Assembly (NCBI GenBank): GCA_016785225.1
Contig: JAFBJZ010000672.1
Location: forward strand, 152,501 to 216,500
DNA length: 64,000 nt
Direction: 5' to 3'
DNA from: Psettodes erumei
Taxonomy: Eukaryota; Chordata; Actinopteri; Pleuronectiformes; Psettodidae
The position numbers were made by a program, and so were the translations under genes. Below the pieces are notes generated by a model that was not told the DNA's origin, ran no database searches, and saw nothing but the letters and a program-made list of their open reading frames with translations. Shown here in pieces: positions 37,089 through 48,242 of the stretch. Each line of letters starts with the position of its first letter. Position 1 is the stretch's first letter.

Positions 37089-37721
37089 GGGGGGGTGTTT
37101 AGTCCTCCTACCCAGGAAGGAGATGCCAAGGAGGAGTAATGTTTCCATGTACAGGGCGACACCACTCCAGTGGGCTTCCTTCCATCTGTTAATTGCCGCC
37201 AATTAACAGGGGGGTTAAATAAGATGCGATGGGTTCATGTTTAGGATGTGGGGGGGGAATGTTTATCCCATTAGTCCCCGGAGGGAACGTCGTCCGTAAT
37301 GAGGCAGACGTGACATGTAAAAGATAAACAGCCCTCATTGTTTGTTTGTTTGTTTGTTTGTTTGTTTTGGGTCTGTCACTCACCGCCCCGCCCCCTGTGG
37401 AAAAGTTTCCACCCACCCACCCCTGCGAAACAGGGCGTGGCGTTCCGGGCGGGAGGAGGAGCTCCTCGATCCTCTCACTTCCTGTTCGGCCTCCATCGCA
37501 CAACTGCAGCGATTAATTAAAAAAAAAAAAAAAACAGCTACAAGTGAACGAGTCGAGGGTCACGTGACCTGGTTTCCGTGCGGATCTGGATCTCAGGAGC
37601 CAATCCCAGCTTCGTAGGAACGCACGTGGGAATTCGAAATGGCTGTCTGTGCGGACCAATCAGCTTTAAGGATTTTGATGACTTCCTGAACCACCTGACA
37701 CCGTCTCTCTCTCTCTCTCAG

Positions 37722-38057
37722 CGGTCCCGTCGGCGCCGCAGACCGTCATCTCCAGCGTGAACGAGACCTCCGTCATGCTGGAGTGGACGCCCCCGCGGGA
37801 CTCGGGCGGCCGCGAGGACGTCGTCTTCAACATCATCTGCAAGAGCTGCGGCGGCGGCCGGGGCGGCTGCACGCGCTGCGGCGACAACGTGCAGTTCGCG
37901 CCGCGGCAGCTGGGCCTGACGGAGCCGCGGGTCTACATCAGCGACCTGCTGGCCCACACCCAGTACACGTTCGAGGTGCAGGCCGTCAACGGCGTGTCGG
38001 ACCAGAGCCCCCACTCCCCCCAGTACGCCTCCGTCAACATCACCACCAACCAGGCCG
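37722..38057 (+). CDS. ephb2: ephb2 exon 5: first fibronectin type III domain
   Basis: This 336-bp exon (family length) has acceptor CTCTCAG and strong donor GTAAGT. It encodes VPSAPQTVISSVNETSVMLE, then the characteristic CKSCGGGRGGCTRCGDNV insertion, APRQLGLTEPRVYISDLLAH and the end of the domain at SVNITTNQA. Two potential N-glycosylation sites are visible (Asn-Glu-Thr and Asn-Ile-Thr). The domain lies outside the cell, after the cysteine-rich region. The exon frame stays open for about 1.2 kb into intron 5 because that intron begins with pyrimidine-rich repeats; this is not coding evidence. Confidence 0.98.
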
Positions 38058-38090
38058 GTAAGTGGAGCCAGCTGTCCCTGCACGTCACAC

Positions 38091-39314
38091 GCTCCTCCTC
38101 TGCTCCCTCATCTCTGCTCTTTACTCCTCTTCTTCTCCTCCTCTCTGCTCTTTACTCCTCTTCTCCTCTTCTCCTCATCTCTGCTCTTTACTCCTCTTTA
38201 CTCCTCTTCTCCTCCTCTCTGCTCTTTACTCCTCTTTACTCCTCCTCTGCTCCTCTCTGCTCTTTACTCCTCTTCTCCTCTCTGCTCTTTACTCCTTTTC
38301 TCCTCCTTTCTGCTCTTTACTCCTCTTCTCCTCTTCTCCTCATCTCTGCTCTTTACTCCTCTTTACTCCTCCTCTGCTCCTCTCTGCTCTTTACTCCTCT
38401 TCTCCTCTTCTCCTCCTCTCTGCTCTTTACTCCTCTTCTCCTCTCTGCTCTTTACTCCTCTTCTCCTCTTCTCCTCTCTGCTCTTTACTCCTCTTCTCCT
38501 CTTCTCTGCTCTTTACTCCTCTTCTCCTCTTCTCCTCCCTGCTCTTTACTCCTCTTCTCCTCCTCTCTGCTCTTTACTCCTCTTTACTCCTCTTTACTCC
38601 TCCTCTGCTCCTCTCTGCTCTTTACTCCTCTTCTCCTCTCTGCTCTTTACTCCTTTTCTCCTCCTTTCTGCTCTGTACTCCTCTTCTCCTCTTCTCCTCC
38701 TTCTGCTCTTTACTCCTCTTCTCCTCTCTGCTCTTTACTCCTCTTACTCCTCTCTGCTCTGTTCCTCCTTTCTCTCCTCTTCTCCTCTCCTCCTCTCTGC
38801 TCTTTACTCCTCTTCTCCTCTTCTCCTCCTCTCTGCTCTTTACTCCTCTTCTCCTCTCTGCTCTGTTCTTCTTTTCTCTCCTCTTCTCTGCTCTGTTCTT
38901 CCTCTCCTCTTCTCTTTTCTCTTCTTGTTCTTTTTTCTCTTCTTCTCTTTTCTTCTCTCCTTCTCTTCTCTTTTCTCTTCTCTCTTCGTCTTCAATCTGT
39001 TATCTTCTCTTCCTCTCTTCTTCTCCCCTCCTCTTCTCTTTTCTCCTCTTCTTCTTCTTCTCTCCTCTGTTCTCTTCCGCCTCTTCTCTTCTTCTCTTCT
39101 CTTCTCTTCCCCTCTCCCTTGCCTCCTCCTCTTCCTCTTCTCTCTCCCTCCCCTCCTCTTCCTCTTCCTCTCCTCCCCTCCCCTCCTCTCGGGTCTATTT
39201 CTGTACTGCTGCTTTCATCCCTCACAGTACAGCACCTCTTCATCGCCACTCGTTCTTCCTCGAGCACATAATGCACCCCCCCCTCCTCCTCCTCCTCCTC
39301 CTCCTCCTCCTCCC
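38091..39314. repeat. Pyrimidine-rich minisatellite, about 1.2 kb
   Basis: Many units related to CTCTGCTCTTTACTCCTC with variable (CTCCT)n spacers are found, becoming purer (TC)/(TTC) repeats after about 38870 and ending in (CCT)n. The block starts about 33 bp after the exon 5 donor. The + strand is nearly free of purines. Long open frames in it come from the lack of stop triplets. Confidence 0.9.
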
Positions 39315-40217
39315 CCATCATGGCGGTGTATGCAGATGAGCGTCAGGATGTGATGGCCCGCTGGTCTTTACACTCTGACCTCATCGTCCGCCCACTCGCC
39401 GTTGCCTCTAAAAAGTTTGCAATATGTCGTGTTATATAATCTGGAGATCCGCCGGTTTGTTCCGGCGCGTTCGGACGCCTGATGAAAAACAGGTTCGGAT
39501 TTTTTTCACCTGAGGGATTTTTTTTTCCAGAAAGTCTCCCGGACTCTGAATCGTCTCTAATTATTTCACCGGGGCAGCGGCGCTGACGTGCTCTTTAATT
39601 GTCCCGTATGAAACGCATCGTTTGGCGTGCCGAGCCGCGCTCCCCGGAGCGCTGATGAGCAGGAAGGGCGGGGGGGGCGGGATTTATCTTCGCGTCCCAT
39701 TGGCAACCCACGTAAGTGCCTGTCGCCCCCGATCAGCCGTCAACCTGAGACGACTCCCTCGCCCCCGCCCCCGCCCCCCCCGTGACGCGGCGTCCTCTCA
39801 TTGCGGCGGACAGATTGGGGTTTGTTGCCGAACGCGCTCCGGGGCCTCTCATTACTTTCCCCTGTGGAATTCCCACATGTCCAGATGCCGACATCGGAGA
39901 GATTCCTTCGCTCGATCGGACCCGCTGCAACGGGACCTGGCTGTTTACGGAAAACTGTAAAAGTTCCACACGCCGCCGCTCCGTCACAATGCCGAGACTC
40001 GGAGCGGGGGCTTTTTTATTCCGACCCCCCCCCCCCCTTCATTATTGTCTGTTTGGATTTGAGTCAGTGGTGTGGCGGGTTAATGAGGGGCCTGTGAGTG
40101 CAGTTAAGCGTTGTAATGAGGCCCCCGGCCCCCGCTCTTTCTCGCCGGGGCCACAATAAGTCCCGCCACCCCGAACCTCGGCTTCCCTTCCCCTTTGCCA
40201 CGAGAGGTCCCGGCGGA

Positions 40218-40263
40218 AGTGGTGGGAGGGGGTGGAGGGGGTGGAGGGGGTGGAGGGGGTGGA
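40218..40263. repeat. GGAGGGGGT minisatellite
   Basis: About five tandem 9-bp units of GGAGGGGGT occur on the + strand. The strand has G-quadruplex potential. Confidence 0.8.
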
Positions 40264-40852
40264 GGGGAGCTCCGCGCCCCTCTCAACTGAAGTGCCCGTC
40301 ATTTCGGATTAGGTGGCGAGAGCTCCCGTCCGACGGAGCTGTGAAAAAAGCTCGCTCTCGCTCTCTCGACCCCCCCCCCTCCTCACTTATGGGACGCGGG
40401 ATCACGCTTTTTTTTTTTTTTTTTTTTTTCCAGCGCTCCGGTGCAGAGCTGGGGGGTCATGCGGGGGGACCCGGGGCCCATAATTGCGTCTGGTTTTGGA
40501 GGCTCTGAGGTTACGTAAACATCATGTCAGCCCTCGTTAGCTCGGGTGCGGCGAAGCTCGCGACACGAAACTCGCCGTTTGAAGTTTTTAGCGTACCGCC
40601 GTAAGCGGCCGGCGCTGGCTCGGAGGCGTCCCGTGAAAAGCAACAAATAAATAAGTAAATTGGAAGCGAGCGGCGTGAAAGGCGTGGGGGGGGTGGGGGT
40701 GGGGGTGGGGGCGACTCCTCCCACCCTGTAGGTGGCCGGCGACTTGATTGCCGTGGAAACGTGCGGCGCTTGATTACACGGCGTTTGGGTTTGTTTTACA
40801 AGCACTTAGAAGCAATTCCACAAAAACTCGTGTCGCAAAAGCCTTAATGTGC

Positions 40853-40899
<47 letters not shown>

Positions 40900-41019
40900 C
40901 TTTCTTTTAACAATAATGAGTTTTTGTGTATAAAACTGTTTGCGTGACATGAAATGAGCAGAGGGAGAGTCGCACATCTGATGCCTTTTGTCAGCGACCG
41001 AGGGCGAGCGCCACAGGGC

Positions 41020-41062
<43 letters not shown>

Positions 41063-41502
41063 GATGTAACTGGGTCTGACAGGTGAGAGAGCGGTGACAA
41101 CACCAGCCTGATGCACGTTAACACAGCTACAACTCTTCTAACTCACTGGGATTTTGCGTTTGAAGTTTCACAGCGCGACAACCTGCTGCGTTGTCGCCGC
41201 GCGGTCGGAAATCGACGCACAAGAACGCGCAACGCAGCGTACACATGCTGCACGTGCTCTTTGGACAGTCACCATCACGTGTCCCTTTACGAAGGCAGAA
41301 GAAATAAGGAACGCACACTTTTTTTGTGCGCAGGCGAGACCCAGAGCGCACAAACAAACCGATAAGCTAGCAGCTAACTAACGGTTATCTGCTTAGCTTA
41401 GCGCTGCTGCATCATCAGTTTCTGTGCGCGGCGGAGGGAGCGCCTCACAACCTGAATGCAAACTGATACAATTCAGCATCGCACAACGTATAATGAGATC
41501 TG

Positions 41503-41546
<44 letters not shown>

Positions 41547-41944
41547 ATCAGATTGCACAGGACATATTTGTTTAGGTATTTCATTAAGTCAAGGTGAGCC
41601 GCGGCTGCTAATGCTATCGAGGAAGCGGACGGGCTGAATTGGTTTCTTATCAGCTGAACTGGTTGATTGTGGAAGTGAACCACATTAATCTGGGTGGAGG
41701 TGGTGGAGGTGGTGGGGTGTGATATCGGCCTTTTCATACGCTCAGGGGAAGATTTATGACTTAATTATTGTCCAAATTGGCCGGGTCCGGCGTTACCGGG
41801 CCCGCGGGGGCTTTTCTGCTCCACCGGGCCGTGGTGTGAAAAGCGCTGGTGCGGCGCCAGGTGGGTGAGCCAGGACGGGTCGGTACGGCGGCCAGACACA
41901 AATGTGGCCGCCACGGTGACGCCGGTGGGATTTTATTTTTTTGT

Positions 41945-42180
41945 CTTACAGTTTTTATGTACGTAGCACGAGGGGGCGGATCTAACCACCGAGAACAATA
42001 TGTGAGCGAAGCGATCTGTCAATCACAGCATAGCCACGCCCCCCCAAACCTCCCCTACTTCCTGGTCTTTCCTCCTCTACATTGATCGTCACGTACAACA
42101 TGAACGTGGTGGTGTTGTGTTGAAGAAGAGTCGCCCCCTGGTGGCCGTTCAGGAGAAGACGCGTTCAGAACAGAACAGGA
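41945..42180 (-). repeat. Dispersed teleost repeat with CTCF-like core, copy B
   Basis: Read on the minus strand this gives GTCTTCTCCTGAACG, CCACCAGGGGGCGAC (42144 to 42130), AGGAAGTAGGGGAGGTTTGG and GCGTGGCTATGCTGTGATTG, parallel to copy A at 35275-35500. It is inverted relative to that copy. Confidence 0.7.
42130..42144 (-). promoter_or_regulatory. CTCF-like core motif
   Basis: The identical 15-mer on the minus strand, in repeat copy B, convergent with the one at 35335. Confidence 0.4.
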
Positions 42181-42550
42181 AGCTACGTCCATTTATGTTT
42201 TCAAGCTAAATAATAATCTGCGCATGCGATGCAGATTTAATTAGCAGCAGAATTAGCACATGGATTGTCGGAATGAGTTAACTAATTGATCTTTGCTGAT
42301 GAATCATTCAGTGGTGGTAGTTGTTTTTTTTTTTAACGTTTGGCGGAGGAGGACGTGATCTGCAGCTTTAAGCCTCTGCATGTAAATCTAGGTTAAAAGG
42401 CCAACAATCTTTTTGGCCCAGTGGGCTGTAAAGAGGGAACATAATGTGAATATACAATTAATTATTGTCGAGTGCATTAGCGGTACGTGGAGCGGCCTGA
42501 ATAATTCACCGCCCCTTTAATGAAGTCGTCTGTTTACTCTTTACGACGAT

Positions 42551-42592
42551 TTGAAGAAAAGAAGAAGAAGAAGAAGAAGAAGAAGAAGAAGA
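42551..42592. repeat. (GAA)n microsatellite
   Basis: About twelve uninterrupted GAA units lie after TTGAAGAAAA. Confidence 0.9.
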
Positions 42593-42729
42593 CGGTAAAT
42601 AAAGGTGACGAGGCAAAAGGAAACGAACCTCGACCCGATGAGCGCCGGGTGATTTATTCGTTTTCCTGTAAACTTTATAGAGTTAACTTCGCTAATCAAG
42701 CAAATGGATCTGAGATAAACCCACCACCA

Positions 42730-42730
<1 letters not shown>

Positions 42731-42790
<60 letters not shown>
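42731..42790. repeat. (CA)n microsatellite
   Basis: About 30 units in intron 5, with a second CA run at about 42890-42925. Confidence 0.95.
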
Positions 42791-42888
42791 GTCAGACTCT
42801 CACATTCCTGTGGTCACGTATGGATGTCGTCTTCGGCTGAAAGACAGAGTGTGATTGTCTGAGCGACTGTCTGGATATTCCTGAGTTG

Positions 42889-42927
<39 letters not shown>

Positions 42928-44600
42928 GTCCTGCTCAGATGTCACTAATACGTCTTTTCCTTTTATTTTTTTCCCCCTCTCACAGATCGCCCCGCTCGTG
43001 CGATCATCATCATCCTCCTGTCCGAGGTTTTTATGCGTAAATTGGGGTCAGGAACTTTATAAGCGGAGATGATCTTTTATAATCCGCGCTCATTGTGCGC
43101 CGCGCGGGTTGTGCGTTCAAACGGAGCCGCGGCTCAGGCAGATGTGCGTCGTCGTCAGACTGTCTGTTTCCGGATGATCTTTTTGTTTGATGGAAATAAT
43201 AGATGCATGAGCCGCGCCGCACGTGTTTTCGCTAGTTCGCCCGCACGCGTGACGCCGCCGTCGACCCGCTCGCTCAATAAAAAACAAATATTTCTGCGTA
43301 TTGGACCGGGCCGCCGCCCGCGCTCGGCGTCGCCATCCATCCTGTGGTCTGCGCAGTCTTTTTTTTTTTTTTCTTTCCGCGCACAGATGCCAGTTTGGAG
43401 TTTTAAATGCGTTTAAAATGCAGAGAAGCAGCTCGCTGATTAAAACCGAGCCCGGCCCGCCGCCCCCGAGCAGCGTGAGTCAGAACCGGCGGCCCGCATC
43501 CCTCGCGCACCGTGTCGGTTCCACCCAGATCCCATCGCCGACCGCAGCCGCTCTGTGTGTGTGTGTGTGTGTGTTTGTGAAAAATACGCTTTTCTAATTG
43601 AACTTCGTTAACGTTGTTTACGAGACGTTTTACGTCGCGGCAGAAACGTCTCGGGCGGTTTTGTGGAGAATTATGATGTAGCGGAAACGAGGTTACCTCA
43701 GATTATTGAAGTTTATCTGCGTCTTTCAGGAGATTGTCGCGATCCGACACCGCAACACAACTGCTTTTCGTTTGGTTTATCGGCGGCATCGCAACACGTT
43801 GTTTATTCCATGTAAAGACGGAGACGGGCCGGCAGAATGCTGATCTGAGACCAGCTGCTGAGTGATCGTAGGCAGCGCTGGAGAACCTTTTTCTTTTTTT
43901 TTTAAAATCGTATGACGGTTTGCTCAGCGGCCAAAAAAAACCCTCGTGTCGCTTCCTCTGCGGGATTCATCCGGGTTTCATCTCGGATTTAAGCCGCAAC
44001 CTCCGCCTGAAACGTCCCGTTTCAGAACCGGCTCGCGGTGCGTTCGCTTGAACCAGCGTCTCTTCCGGCGCAGATGGTTTAAAGCTCGACGAGCCGAAGT
44101 CTCACTTTCGCTCGCTTTACTGCGCTGGAAAAACCCACAATCCTTTGCAGCCGGGGGGGGGGGGCAGCGTGCTATAACGCAGGGCCTCCTCCTTTAAGAC
44201 GGCTTGACGCGGCGCTCGTAAACGGGCGGGGGGGCGGCGGCGGCCCGTTCGGGAGGCCGCCTGCTCCGGGACCAGCTGGTTCCGTCCCTCTGGGGGAGAC
44301 TCCGGGGAAACTGAATTTTTACAATGAAAAGGAAAAAGGGGGTTTACGAGTCCTGACCTGTTCTCGCTAACCCCGCCCCCCAAATCAGAGCATTTGCTCC
44401 GCAGCAGAACGTCGAATCAAATCAGAGCCACGTGGTCGGGATGCTGCAGAGATGCAGATAAAAATCTGTTTGTCCCGACCTGTCGTTGTTTTGGGGAAAA
44501 AAAAAAAAAAACAGAACCAGAAGCGTCGGATCGGGAGGTGCCGTCGTCTCCAGGAAGTAAAACCCTCATTTTTAACTGCTGCTCCTCCAGGCGATGTAAG

Positions 44601-44602
<2 letters not shown>

Positions 44603-44643
<41 letters not shown>

Positions 44644-44679
44644 GGGGGGGGTCTTCAAGTCCTGGAGCACCTGAAGACC

Positions 44680-44721
<42 letters not shown>
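44603..44721. repeat. (GT)19 - unique loop - (CA)19 inverted repeat
   Basis: (GT)n at 44603-44640 and a G run are followed by GGGGGTCTTCA (44647-44657), a 14-nt loop, TGAAGACCCCC (44672-44682) and (CA)n to 44721. The inner 11-bp stem is perfect and non-simple, so the whole can fold into a stem of about 49 bp with a G bulge. Confidence 0.9.
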
Positions 44722-44724
<3 letters not shown>

Positions 44725-44810
44725 CTGGAGGTCTGTCCGATGAGGGTGTGTGTTGGGTCTTACTTCACCGGCCTGGCTTAATGAGAATGCCCATCATGTC
44801 TGGAGCTCAA

Positions 44811-44812
<2 letters not shown>

Positions 44813-44892
<80 letters not shown>

Positions 44893-44896
44893 GTGT
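44813..44896. repeat. (GT)n microsatellite
   Basis: About 37 units, then a CG break and a few more. Confidence 0.95.
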
Positions 44897-44997
44897 AGTG
44901 GTGTGGGGGGGGTAGGAAAGCATTCAAAGCCCACCAAAGGAGTGGAGGATAATAAAAGAGATATAAAATAAAGGGATGAATGAAAGCCTCACTTCTC

Positions 44998-44999
<2 letters not shown>

Positions 45000-45048
<49 letters not shown>

Positions 45049-45058
45049 GCGTGTGTGT
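45000..45058. repeat. (TG)n microsatellite
   Basis: About 22 pure units, then GC-broken units to the end. Confidence 0.95.
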
Positions 45059-46936
45059 TACAAAAGCAAAGCTCCATTAAATCAGCCCGGATTCAAACCT
45101 CTGGAAACATCCTCCCATCGATCTCTCGCTCTTCAGGCGTTTGGGGCCGCTCAGCGCCGGAGCAGAACCGAGCCTTTGTGTTCCGTGTTCCTCCGGGCCG
45201 AGGCCGGAGCGCCGCGCTCCGACAGACTCCAAAGCGCCGCCGTCTCTCGTATCAGATCCCGGGTCGGGTAATAACGTGGGCTCTGAAACCCGATCCCCCT
45301 GACGACAGCTGGGGACGCCCCCGCCCCCTCTCGCGATCGGGCAACGCGATATACGCGCAACCTTGAGGAGTTAGAACCGGACCCCTCCCCCGGGGGCCCG
45401 GCGGATCCAACGCTTAATTTGATTGCGGTTCTGATTTAGTTTGGTGCGTTTGGGATCAAAACATTTCAACACAATCTGCTCCGGAGCGAAGAGATGCCGC
45501 GGAGAGGACGATCATCTTCATCGTTTCAGGCGTCGGTTCCGAGAAAAGTTCTGGTCCTTCATCCCCCCGTGATTGAGACCCGTCTGTCTGCTCCCGCATT
45601 TCCCTGCGGTTTATGGGAAACCTGTAAAATATTCCCGTCGGAGACGTATTCCTCTTTACCGTTCAGCCGTCTAATTCAATCACATAAACTCACATCCACG
45701 TCTTCCTCGTAACGGACGCTCCGTTAGCTCTGCGAAACGAACCGCCAATCGATCAGAGTCGAGGGGCGGGGTTGGTCCGTCGGATCGGGACATCCCGGCA
45801 GTCTGGGAAATCTTTGTTTCGGAATTTTCGTGATTGTCGTAAATGAGGTGCAGGATTTGTGGATAACGACTGGAACAACAACGACGCAAATGGCTCGAGA
45901 CGATGTAGCGGCGAATAATGTTGACCCAGCGAGAAGCAAGTGTTTGCTCAACTCGGGCCGAAATTAGGGATTAATTTGTGTGTGTGTGTGTGTGTGTGTG
46001 TTAGCAGATTTGGAGCACAATGGAGACTTGTAGATTTTCGGAGGACGTAAATTAGATGCACGAAAATGGTTTGCACATGCGGCGAAAACGTGGAGTTGGC
46101 GAACCGCCGCGTTCCACGTTCGGAACGCCGCCGGCTTAGCCCGAAACGAGGCGACCGGAGAACCGAAGGTTTCCGCACCTCGTCTTTTACCTCACGCAAA
46201 AAAAAAAAAAAAAGCGTAGTTTTGACTCGCGGCAGAAGAAGAAAAACCGCAGCTTTTTTTTTTCTTCTTCTTCTTCCCTGCTGGCATGTGTCCGTCCTCC
46301 GCACATGAACACATGAGCTGCCTTTGTTTCCGCGGCCCCGGATCGGGTTACGCCGGCGTGGCCGTGTGTTTAATGGAGCTGCTGTGCAGGAGGAGGCCAT
46401 GTGGCGCTCTGGAATATGTGTACATCCGTAACGGGATACTCGTGAGCTCCCCTCGCGCTCGCCGTTCGCCTTATTAGGCCGTCGCCCTCGTGACTGCAAA
46501 CAAACTGCGGCGAGATGGAGGAGATTCCTGCGTCCCGGCCCGGATAGTGTATACATTAGCTGTAGCGTCCGGCGCCGGGAACGCGGGCGTGATGTATGCG
46601 AGCGGCGCCGCGGCGTAAGTGCCCCGCCGGAGATGAATTGCAGAGAGCAGCGCGTCTGTCGTCCGGCGACGCGCCCGACTCCGCCGTCCCCGGTTTATAC
46701 CAGACGTCGTAATTTCTCGCCTGGGACGGACGCTTCTGTCGGGGTCGGAGGTCGCGCGAGGCTTAGCTGATTAGCTGATGGGAACGAGTGAGGTCATACG
46801 CGAGAGTCTTCATCATTGGCTGGCAAACCCGCCGGGTTTTTTTTTTTTTTTTTCTCTCGCCGGCAGCGGGAGACGTGTTTAACGTGCGCATTGCTGCACA
46901 TGTGCCGCAGGTGAATTATGCAGGAGATGGAAAAGC

Positions 46937-46947
46937 CACACACACAG

Positions 46948-47009
<62 letters not shown>

Positions 47010-47017
47010 ACACACAC
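46937..47017. repeat. (CA)n microsatellite, interrupted
   Basis: About 40 units with GA and CG interruptions. Confidence 0.95.
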
Positions 47018-47141
47018 AGCCCCGGGACCTCAGATTATGGGGGCGTCGCAGTTTTCCAGGCGGTGGATTTTTCCGTGGAGAACGCGTGCCGGCGGAGAGA
47101 CTCGTGTCTTTATTACCGGGGGACTCGGGGGAGTCGCCGAG

Positions 47142-47246
<105 letters not shown>

Positions 47247-47317
47247 GCACGGGCCTGCGGGGCTCGCTGTCCATAAATCTTACCCGGCGCCCCTCCCTCT
47301 CTGACAGCACCCTACCC

Positions 47318-47319
<2 letters not shown>

Positions 47320-47401
<82 letters not shown>
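47320..47401. repeat. (CA)n microsatellite
   Basis: About 41 units with one CATACA interruption. Confidence 0.95.
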
Positions 47402-47402
<1 letters not shown>

Positions 47403-48014
47403 CTTTTCATCTCCAGCCTCTCGTAGTTTTACACTAACCCGCGGCAGCCTGAACTAATCTTAATGGTTGTTGTAGGACTCGAGGTGATCACACACACACA
47501 CACATACACACACACACACACCCCGTTGACCTTATGGCGGCGCTGAAAAAAATGCGCAAAGTTGTGGGTCGCTGGGCCACCCATGATGCGGCGCGTTGTG
47601 TTGTCGACTGCCATGTTTTAACACTGTACGAATAAAAAAACAAACTGTGAAATCCTCATTTCACCACAAAAAATATAAAAAAATAATAAATCTCCAGTGA
47701 TGTCGCACAGTTGTCTATCGTTGTGTTATTGTTGTCATTGTGCACGACCAGTATGAAGTAACGCACGTTAATCCACCTGTGCGCTCGGCTTGTTGCGTTA
47801 TCGGACGCTGCGAAACTTCAAGCGGTAATAACGAGCAACACGACGCACGAAAGAAAAAAAGTCCAAAAAAATGTTGTGCGCCGTTTTTGTGGCTCCAGCG
47901 CTTCGTTGTGTTTGTTTAGTTTAATGCACTAACGTGCGTCTGTGGGAAATTAATGGCGCGGAGATCTCGGCTCAGATCCCAGGACGTCCCGCTGTGTGTA
48001 GCTGCTGATTGATC

Positions 48015-48038
48015 CACACACACACACACACACACACA
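48015..48038. repeat. (CA)12 upstream of exon 6
   Basis: It ends 20 bp before the exon 6 start. Confidence 0.95.
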
Positions 48039-48058
48039 ATGTCCTTGTGTCTCCGCAG

Positions 48059-48183
48059 CTCCGTCCACTGTGTCCATCATGCACCAGGTCAGTCGCACCG
48101 TGGACAGCATCACCCTGTCCTGGTCCCAGCCGGACCAGCCCAACGGAGTCATCCTGGACTACGAGCTGCAGTATTACGAGAAG
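48059..48183 (+). CDS. ephb2: ephb2 exon 6: second fibronectin III domain, first half
   Basis: This 125-bp exon (family length) encodes PSTVSIMHQVSRTVDSITLS, WSQPDQPNGVILDYELQYYE and a final Lys, ending on a codon boundary (phase 0). The acceptor is CTCCGCAG; the donor GTACTG is weak, lacking a consensus +5 G. The exon is bracketed by CA repeats: 48015-48038 ends 20 nt before it and 48208-48240 starts 24 nt after it. The Ser-Ile-Met-His start and WSQPDQPNG are EphB2-typical. Confidence 0.97.
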
Positions 48184-48205
48184 GTACTGAAATCCCGCGG
48201 GGCCC

Positions 48206-48242
<37 letters not shown>

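Larger units (their letters stand above)
36395..37721 (+). other. Intron 4
   Basis: This 1.3-kb intron holds nothing gene-like. It has CA-rich sequence just after the donor (36416-36465), (CA)n at 36605-36652, (TG)n at 37034-37087 and (TTTG)n near 37339-37368. The acceptor of exon 5 follows a short (CT)n run at 37704-37719. Confidence 0.8.

Noticed and set aside
37757..39339. Open frames of 504 and 425 codons across 38-39 kb
   Set aside because: They are Ser/Leu/Tyr repeats from a pyrimidine-rich minisatellite that cannot encode stops. Only the first part of one frame (to 38057) is real exon 5.
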